Below are positions 6,744 through 11,069 of a DNA stretch of 11,069 bases, in pieces. Under the pieces are notes generated by a model. It worked only from the letters and a program-made list of their open reading frames with translations, was not told the DNA's origin and searched no databases. Source of the DNA: a bacterium (GTDB taxonomy: Bacteria > Babelota > Babeliae > Babelales > Chromulinivoraceae); contig CANCGK010000025.1 of assembly GCA_947377595.1 (NCBI GenBank), forward strand, positions 1 through 11,069, read 5' to 3'. A program made the position numbers and the translations under genes. The first letter of the stretch is position 1. Each line of letters begins with the position of its first letter.

Positions 6744-7568
6744 TTATTGTTCTGGCGTTGTTTCTGTCAGCTGACCATATACATTCATCATCATGATTGC
6801 ATGCGAACAAATCATGCCTTTACATGCTGGTTGACTCGTATATGATCCTATTAATGTCAGGCCAGTTGGAACAGCTATACCGCCAGTTTGTACATTTTTG
6901 AATGTATATGATGTTGGATTGACTCCAGAAGGGTCATGAATCGTTGCAACTTGATTACTACTAAAATAGTTACCCACAAGTCCTTGACCTGCAAATTGTT
7001 CAGCTGGTTGAAACGCTACAGGAGCATAAGTTCCTGGATTGCTACCAATTGGTTTTTGAGACGGTTGCTTTTTTGCATCAATTTTATTTTGAGCAGTGTG
7101 TATGTCTTCCATGCTTTCTTGTGAGTTTTTCGGATTGTTTTTTGCGGCTATTCCAAAAATATAGATTGTTACGGGCATACCAGCATGATTCGTTTTGTTG
7201 CTGAATGATCCAATCATAATCAAATCAGGATCTAAATTTTTTTTATCGAGCCATGGATTTGTTCGTTCTTCTGTTATTTTGCTAAAATTATAGATATTTT
7301 GGCCATGAGTAATCATTGCCGTTTTATTTTTTCGATTATATTGGCCTGTAGCATTATGACCTCCAAATAATTCATGAGGAATAAAAGTAATAGTTTTTAT
7401 GTTTTTATTTTTTGATTTTTTTGTAGGCAATGTAGGTGTTATTGGTTTATAGATATTGCTATAATCTTGATAATCATTTTCTAATGTTGTTAACATATTA
7501 TTTTCAGCCCATATCATACCAGATAAGCTTAATAGTGTTATAGTAGATAATAAGAAATTGTTCTTCAT
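6744..7568 (-). CDS. Exported protein with two IGS/YG modules, operon gene 2
   Basis: 274 residues, opening with a clear signal peptide (MKNNFLLSTITLLSLSGMIWA, cleavage after A21). AAGGAG lies 5 nt before the ATG. The protein contains the family module twice. Module a (about 66-139) has ELFGGHNATGQY, AMITHGQNIYNF, LIMIGSFSN (116-124) and IYIFG (135-139). Module b (about 190-265) has EQFAGQGLVGNY, VATIHDPSG, LTLIGSYTS (237-245) and NVYG (262-265), plus two cysteines (C249, C254). A low-complexity Lys/Gln/Pro linker separates them. An Asn/Lys-rich segment (50-58) follows the signal peptide. The gap to the upstream gene is 39 nt. No known family recognised; the internal duplication is the strongest evidence for the module boundaries. 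Confidence 0.83.
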   Translation of the reverse strand: MKNNFLLSTITLLSLSGMIWAENNMLTTLENDYQDYSNIYKPITPTLPTKKSKNKNIKTITFIPHELFGGHNATGQYNRKNKTAMITHGQNIYNFSKITEERTNPWLDKKNLDPDLIMIGSFSNKTNHAGMPVTIYIFGIAAKNNPKNSQESMEDIHTAQNKIDAKKQPSQKPIGSNPGTYAPVAFQPAEQFAGQGLVGNYFSSNQVATIHDPSGVNPTSYTFKNVQTGGIAVPTGLTLIGSYTSQPACKGMICSHAIMMMNVYGQLTETTPEQ

Positions 7569-7607
7569 GCTTTGCTCCTTTTTTATTATAAAATATTTAT
7601 ATACATA

Positions 7608-8174
7608 TTATTCGCCTTGACTGTTATAATCTTGCAAAGCTTTATTGGGATTTTTTGTGGTTGATTTTATTTTTCCAAAAATATAATAGGTACTTTTATC
7701 ACTTGGACTTTCATCGAGAGCTGGTAATATTAATGAACCTATTTGATTTAACGTATTACCTTGTGCATCTTTATAGCTGCCATCGGGTTGTAGTTTTGGA
7801 GTTTTAACCGTGCCATCAATCATAATGACGTTATCATATTCATGTAATGATGTTGTTGCTGTGTTACTTAAAATTTCAACAATTCCATTTTTTAAACTTC
7901 CATCACATGGTTGAAAATACAATTCTTTGCGCTCGTTGCGATTTGGAAAAGGATATATTTGTAATGAATTTTCTTTAATTGAGCCTGGAAAAGGTTGTGC
8001 ATGATTACCAATATAACTTTCCATAGATATATTTTTATTAAGGTCAATATAACTTTCTGCATCATAAGGATTTGAGTAATATCGTTCAACGTCTGTTTGC
8101 CAGTCAGTATAGATAAGACTATCAATAGTCAGAATAGATAATGATATTGTTATATTTTTTTTTACATGCTTCAT
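7608..8174 (-). CDS. Exported protein with IGS/YG module, operon gene 1
   Basis: 188 residues. The N-terminus MKHVKKNITISLSILTIDSL is a basic region plus a weakly hydrophobic stretch, a poorer signal peptide than its neighbours have. The middle is rich in Tyr, Asn and Asp. The shared module is at about 92-168: GSLKNGIVEI, YDNVIMIDG, a Gly/Asp-rich turn region, NQIGSLILPA (143-152) and YYIFG (163-167). It is the first gene of the operon; the ribosome binding site is weak (AGAG well upstream) and a promoter candidate is at 8223-8250. It is the most divergent member. Its last codons and stop match those of operon gene 4. Confidence 0.78.
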   Translation of the reverse strand: MKHVKKNITISLSILTIDSLIYTDWQTDVERYYSNPYDAESYIDLNKNISMESYIGNHAQPFPGSIKENSLQIYPFPNRNERKELYFQPCDGSLKNGIVEILSNTATTSLHEYDNVIMIDGTVKTPKLQPDGSYKDAQGNTLNQIGSLILPALDESPSDKSTYYIFGKIKSTTKNPNKALQDYNSQGE

Positions 8175-8222
8175 AATTTAATATTACTCTGTGAATTCTT
8201 GTTTTTTTATTATCAATAAGAT

Positions 8223-8250
8223 ATTATCAATTTGTCATGAATAAACGCAA
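8223..8250 (-). promoter_or_regulatory. Promoter of the four-gene minus-strand operon
   Basis: Read on the minus strand, TTGCGT (8250-8245), 16 nt, GATAAT (8228-8223), 48 nt from the ATG at 8174. A second GATAAT (8214-8209) with ATGACA (8238-8233) at 18 nt is an alternative. ATTATCAA is directly repeated at 8209-8216 and 8223-8230. Confidence 0.5.
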
Positions 8251-8323
8251 GGGTCTTGTATAAAAAAGATCTATTTTTACTTATTTTTTATCAATATGTT
8301 AGGTTAAATTTCTGATTGAAAGC

Positions 8324-8352
8324 TAGACATCAAGTCGATCTCTTGTTAGAAT
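8324..8352 (+). promoter_or_regulatory. rplU promoter
   Basis: TAGACA (8324-8329) and TAGAAT (8347-8352), both 5/6 to consensus, are 17 nt apart. TG at 8344-8345 adds an extended -10. The implied leader is about 40 nt. Confidence 0.65.
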
Positions 8353-8398
8353 AGGAATATAATTAATTGGCAAGGATCTGGAGTTTAAAAGGTTTTTC

Positions 8399-8731
8399 AT
8401 GGAACATAAAGATACATTCTCTCGTTATGCTATTTTTCAAATAGGCACAAATCAATATCAAGGTATTGAAGGTAAAACAATTTCAATTCAAAAAGTTGAA
8501 GGCCAAGCTGGCGATCAAGTAGAATTTAAAGAAGTTTTATTAAGAAAAACATCTGAACAAGATGTTGAAATTGGACAACCATTTGTTAAAGGATCAACAT
8601 TAGTTGCATCTATCGTAAAACAAATGAAAGGTCCTAAATTGATCGTGTATCATTTCAGACGTCGTAAAAAAAGCCGTGTGAAAAATGGTCACCGTCAACA
8701 AATGACAATTATTCGTGTGGTATCTTTTTAA
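8399..8731 (+). CDS. rplU: 50S ribosomal protein L21
   Basis: 110 residues, normal for bL21 (E. coli 103) with about eight extra N-terminal residues before RYAIFQIGTNQYQ, which matches the usual start (YAVFQSGGKQ in E. coli). The family signature is clear near the C-terminus: YHFRRRKKSRVKNGHRQQMT, containing GHRQ and a Thr three residues later. L21 binds 23S rRNA in the large subunit. The ribosome binding site AAAGG lies 6 nt before the ATG. The gene has its own promoter and a terminator 23 nt after the stop. In most bacteria rpmA (L27) follows rplU; here it does not. Confidence 0.97.
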   Translation: MEHKDTFSRYAIFQIGTNQYQGIEGKTISIQKVEGQAGDQVEFKEVLLRKTSEQDVEIGQPFVKGSTLVASIVKQMKGPKLIVYHFRRRKKSRVKNGHRQQMTIIRVVSF

Positions 8732-8788
8732 GTAAAGATTCCTCGATACAAAATAAAAAGCTCTGCTGTTTTACAGTGGGGCTTTTTT
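8730..8788 (+). repeat. 59-bp direct repeat containing the rplU terminator, copy 1
   Basis: Aligned without gaps to 9968-10026, it matches at 53 of 59 positions. From TCGATA (8743) onward only two of 46 positions differ. It begins in the rplU stop codon. See the findings for what may lie between the copies. Confidence 0.85.
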
Positions 8789-8789
8789 T
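8755..8789 (+). terminator. rplU terminator (copy 1 of a repeated terminator)
   Basis: AAAAAGCTCTGCTG (8755-8768) pairs with 8774-8787 through 14 positions, including three G-T pairs; the stem is capped by a TTTTA loop and runs into T7. The sequence recurs at 9993-10026. Confidence 0.9.
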
Positions 8790-9026
8790 ATACCCCTTTG
8801 GCGGCTATTGACTGTTAAGGTTCTCAGATCACCAAAAATTAATGGCGGAGTAGAGCGATCCAATGGAACTTTTAGGTATGATTTTTATTGCTTATATGAT
8901 CGCTTTGTATCTGAAGTAGATCATGAACAAAAACTCATTAATTTTACTAAATTTTATAACGAAATTAGACCTCATAAACATTTGAGGCTTTTGACTCCTT
9001 GTCAATATCTTGAGAGACTAAACTAG
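8790..9026 (+). pseudogene. Transposase remnant (IS481/IS3-type), C-terminal part of catalytic domain
   Basis: The frame reads PLWRLLTVKVLRSPKINGG, then VERSNGTFRYDFY, FYNEIRPHKHLRLLTPCQYL and a TAG. SPxxNGxVER with its Glu is the third carboxylate region of DDE transposases related to retroviral integrase, and FYNxxRPHxxLxxLTPxxYL is the usual end of IS481- and IS3-family proteins. Only about 75 residues remain; both catalytic Asp residues and the DNA-binding domain are missing. The frame is open back into the rplU terminator's T-tract with no credible start or ribosome binding site, so the element was truncated at or near that point. TGTCTGGGTTTTATAC, read on the minus strand from 9061, starts with TGT and could be its right terminal inverted repeat, but no left end is present to confirm this. 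Confidence 0.85.
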
Positions 9027-9066
9027 AGGCCTTAGAGTGCCATATGTATAAAACCCAGACAAAATA

Positions 9067-9099
9067 TTGACTTGCTGTATTTTTTTAAATTATGATAAT
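9067..9099 (+). promoter_or_regulatory. Promoter region of the frame-split exported-protein gene
   Basis: Two overlapping readings exist: TTGACT (9067-9072), 18 nt, TATGAT (9091-9096); or TTGCTG (9072-9077), 16 nt, GATAAT (9094-9099). The second matches the arrangement upstream of 279 and 8174 and ends 50 nt before the ATG at 9150. Confidence 0.55.
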
Positions 9100-9149
9100 T
9101 ATGTATTGTATTAACATTTGAATATATTTTTTGAAAAAGGAAAATAAAT

Positions 9150-9894
9150 ATGAAATTAAAGACGCAAGTAATAAGTTTATTGTTATGGTCTTGTGGAGCA
9201 ATATTGTATGGATCTGAGAATATAGATTTAGATGATGAAAAAAATTGGCCACAATATTCCACGAATGAGTTTGATTATAAAAAAGTGATTACCGTCAAAC
9301 CTGTAAATCAAATAGATGTTTTAGATCGTCTGTCTTCAGTATTTTTTTCAAAAAATCTATCTCCTCATGCTCTTAGTGTTTCAAATAATTTTTTTTTCTA
9401 CGGGTATAACGCGTACAAAAATTAGCAAGCGCATTATCGGCAATAATCTAGAAGTTACGACTGAAACGTGGACTACTGCAAATGCTTCATATCTTACTTT
9501 AACTGCTCTATTAGCTTTAACTGTTTTGACAGCAAATCCAAACTATCTATCTAGTCCTTATGTATATCGTTTGAAGAACCATATACCGCATCCTGTAGCT
9601 TCATTGAATCGAATTGGTAACTTAGGAAATCTAGGTATGATTGCAACGCATATTGGGCAAGAGCATTCTTCTGTGTACGAAAATTCTAAAGTTTTTACAT
9701 TTGATGATTTTTCAGAGATGGCAAAAAAATCATTGATTGGGATCTTTACAGATCCTTTATTAATTACAACTGGCGTAATGATTGCAGCATATTATGCATA
9801 TAAAAAATATTTAGAGTCCGAAAAAAATAATGTAGAAAAAGTCAGTGATATTCCTCTTGCTCATGATCCTCATACACTTACAGAAAATGTATAA
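9150..9894 (+). pseudogene. Exported/membrane protein gene split by a frame change at a T9 run
   Basis: Frame 1 begins at ATG 9150 with AAGGA 8 nt upstream and encodes a signal peptide (MKLKTQVISLLLWSCGAILYG) and about 80 residues before it stops at 9425. Shortly before, a T9 run (9389-9397) occurs. The +1 frame, open to 9894, has no good start of its own and continues from the run as FFSTGITRTKISKRIIG. Joined there (equivalent to eight T), the product would be 247 residues. It has a hydrophobic segment YLTLTALLALTVLTA and another near the C-terminus (LLITTGVMIAAYYAY) followed by Lys/Glu-rich residues, so it may be membrane-associated. Possible explanations are a real inactivating frameshift, a sequencing or assembly error in the homopolymer, or transcriptional slippage. 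The encoded family is not recognised. Confidence 0.75.
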
Positions 9895-9967
9895 TGGCTT
9901 TGCCTGAAGTTATCATTGCTCAGCGTTAGCTTAGGATTTATTTTAAATCGCTTAAAAGTTAGCAAAT

Positions 9968-10026
9968 AAGTAAAAATAGTTCGATAAAAAATAAAAAGCT
10001 CTGCTGTTTTACAGTAGGGCTTTTTT
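9968..10026 (+). repeat. 59-bp direct repeat containing a terminator, copy 2
   Basis: Second copy of the sequence at 8730-8788, offset exactly 1238 bp, in the same orientation. The upstream differences cluster at 8740-8742 against 9978-9980; the hairpin part is nearly identical. Confidence 0.85.
9993..10026 (+). terminator. Terminator (copy 2), downstream of the frame-split gene
   Basis: Same hairpin as at 8755-8789, with one base changed (G to A at 10016) that still leaves a paired stem with G-T pairs, followed by T6. It is about 100 nt after the 9894 stop; 9895-9967 in between shows no gene or other structure I can support. Confidence 0.85.
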
Positions 10027-10138
10027 GTTTGATCATATAGAATGAGTGAAATTTTTCAGACGATCTATATTTTTTGATAATCATCATATATTCTATGCAG
10101 ATAGTATGATTTATTTTTGTAAATATAAGGACGTTTTT

Positions 10139-10591
10139 ATGATGAGTCGAAAGTTATGGTTGTTAGGATTATCTATTTTTATGAATATGTTAACAGGATT
10201 GCATCTAATTTCTGCATCGCATCACTATCAAATTATACATCATAAAAAAAAGATGCAAGAGCTAGCTTGCTCTGATCATAAAGATAAAAAGCATATGGTT
10301 CAAATTCCAGCATTTGATTCTCAAACAGATCAATCTATTGGATCGACAGTCATATTATTATCAACGTTGCAAGTTCAACATATTGAGCATATTATCAATG
10401 GCCGTATTGACCGAACAACAGAATATCCTGTTGCATGTAAATATACCACAGAAGATCCAATAACAAAAAAAATTGATACGCATTTTAAAGTGATATGGTT
10501 ATCAGCTGATCGTGCTCAAAGCTTACAATTCTTGCAAGAAAAGTCTTCGCGATCTATCATGCATATGCTGACAAGATTATGGTCATTTTAA
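10139..10591 (+). CDS. Exported His-rich protein, unknown function
   Basis: 150 residues from ATG 10139, chosen because AAGGA (10127-10131) lies 7 nt upstream and MMSRKLWLLGLSIFMNML starts a signal peptide (cleavage near LISA|SHH). A GTG at 10046 in frame would add 31 residues and is rejected. An in-frame ATG at 10142 is equally usable. The mature N-terminus is rich in His and Lys (SHHYQIIHHKKK), with two cysteines, C44 and C100, that could form a disulphide. The rest mixes short strand-like and helical stretches and shows no known motif. The upstream region contains TGATAAT (10075-10081) but no good -35. Metal binding by the His-rich segment is possible but not supported by a defined motif. 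Confidence 0.75.
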   Translation: MMSRKLWLLGLSIFMNMLTGLHLISASHHYQIIHHKKKMQELACSDHKDKKHMVQIPAFDSQTDQSIGSTVILLSTLQVQHIEHIINGRIDRTTEYPVACKYTTEDPITKKIDTHFKVIWLSADRAQSLQFLQEKSSRSIMHMLTRLWSF

Positions 10592-10613
10592 ATGGACATA
10601 TTTGATTAAACTT

Positions 10614-10640
10614 AAGGCTTCTTTGTTTTTAAGAAGCCTT
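10614..10640. terminator. Hairpin between convergent genes
   Basis: AAGGCTTCTT (10614-10623) and AAGAAGCCTT (10631-10640) are perfect inverted repeats around a 7-nt loop. The downstream tracts are only partly T-rich on either strand, so termination may be modest. It sits between the His-rich protein gene and the potassium-regulator gene. Confidence 0.65.
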
Positions 10641-10647
10641 TGATGTT

Positions 10648-11069
10648 TTATAAATGAAGTAATTGTTTAATCTTATGATTATTCCCGCCGACAATTAATT
10701 TATCGCCTAAAGTAATCACATAATTTGCATTGATGGGGGTGATAATTTCATCTCGCTTGATTGCAAAGCAATTGATTTTGTATGCATCAAAAAGCATTAA
10801 TTCTTGAATGGTTTTGCCAATAAAATTTGTAGGAGGGTTAATCAATCCGATAGAAAATACGTTATTTATTCTTGCAAGATTGGTAAAAGGACAGCTTAAA
10901 GTTTCTGCAAGAGCTATACCAGTTTCTTCTTCTGGGCAAATAACTTGATCAACGCCAATTAATTTAAAAATTTCTTTTTGAACTGATCCTGTAGCTCGTG
11001 CAATAACTTTATATTTTGTCGAACGTTTTTTTAAGATAGCTGCGATAAGTATTGATTGAGCGAAATTTT
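10648..11069 (-). CDS. TrkA/KtrA-type RCK protein, C-terminal part (cut by window edge)
   Basis: The frame is open from the window edge to a TAA at 10648, giving 139 residues. The first part resembles the end of a Rossmann-type TrkA_N (RCK) domain: a strand and helix (SILIAAILKKRSTKYKVIAR), then GVDQVICPEEETGIALAETL, typical of KtrA-like proteins. It is followed by a TrkA_C domain: FIGKTIQEL, YKINCFAIKRDE, then ITLGDKLIVGG near the end, the usual pattern of these domains. Such proteins are cytosolic, bind NAD(H) or adenine nucleotides, and gate Trk/Ktr potassium transporters or channels. The nucleotide-binding GxGxxG lies outside the window, and I cannot tell a single-unit KtrA (about 220 residues) from a two-unit TrkA. 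It converges on the His-rich protein gene. Confidence 0.88.
   Translation of the reverse strand, partial: NFAQSILIAAILKKRSTKYKVIARATGSVQKEIFKLIGVDQVICPEEETGIALAETLSCPFTNLARINNVFSIGLINPPTNFIGKTIQELMLFDAYKINCFAIKRDEIITPINANYVITLGDKLIVGGNNHKIKQLLHL

Noticed and set aside
6715..6810. Longer start for operon gene 3 (ATG at 6810)
   Set aside because: It would overlap the end of operon gene 2, whereas the ATG at 6714 has a strong AAGGAG and opens a signal peptide.
8209..8230. Direct repeat ATTATCAA as a possible operator or short CRISPR-like repeat
   Set aside because: There are only two 8-bp copies with a 14-bp period, in an AT-rich promoter; both are explained by -10-like GATAAT boxes.
9032..9262. 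Minus-strand 76-residue frame
   Set aside because: It overlaps the promoter, ribosome binding site and signal peptide codons of the gene at 9150; its composition reflects AT-rich antisense sequence.
10046..10138. Upstream GTG start for the His-rich protein
   Set aside because: No ribosome binding site precedes it, and the ATG at 10139 has AAGGA and directly begins a signal peptide.

Overview
The window is AT-rich (long A/T homopolymers, TAA-biased stops, short intergenic spacers). It encodes mostly small proteins with N-terminal signal peptides and no recognisable family, plus three conserved housekeeping proteins (MutS, ribosomal protein L21 and the end of a TrkA/KtrA-type potassium-channel regulator) and one exported ankyrin-repeat protein. 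Low GC, an exported ankyrin protein, many lineage-specific secreted proteins and an isolated L21 gene suggest a host-associated Gram-negative bacterium with a reduced genome. Candidatus Dependentiae (TM6/Babeliae) is my best guess. It is an inference from style only; Rickettsiales- or Chlamydiae-like intracellular bacteria are not excluded.

Layout. 1-279 (-): N-terminal part of a Ser/Gly-rich exported protein, divergent from mutS (428-3055, +). 3166-4537 (+): a three-gene operon of small exported Cys-containing proteins with a good promoter and a strong terminator; its second and third members look like diverged paralogues. 4707-5564 (+): exported ankyrin-repeat protein. A perfect 22-bp hairpin (5579-5633) terminates transcription from both sides. 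8174-5635 (-): a four-gene operon of exported proteins that share one module, seen five times in all, with an IGS(Y/F) motif followed by a (Y/F)G-ending strand. 8399-8731 (+): rplU with its own promoter and terminator and no rpmA after it. 8790-9026: the 3' remnant of an IS481/IS3-type transposase. 9150-9894: an exported/membrane protein gene split by a frame change at a T9 run. 10139-10591 (+): a His-rich exported protein. 10648-11069 (-): the C-terminal part of an RCK (TrkA_N/TrkA_C) protein.

Regulation and genome dynamics. Three genes for predicted exported proteins (starts at 279, 8174 and 9150) have an almost identical element, TTGC(T/G)(T/G)-N15-TGATAAT, ending 46-50 nt before the start codon, whereas the other promoters have -10 boxes of the TATACT or TAGAAT type. 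A 59-bp sequence containing the rplU terminator recurs 1238 bp downstream, so the transposase remnant and the frame-disrupted gene lie between two direct copies of it. The most promising undescribed biology is the module family in the minus-strand operon and the promoter element shared by exported-protein genes.
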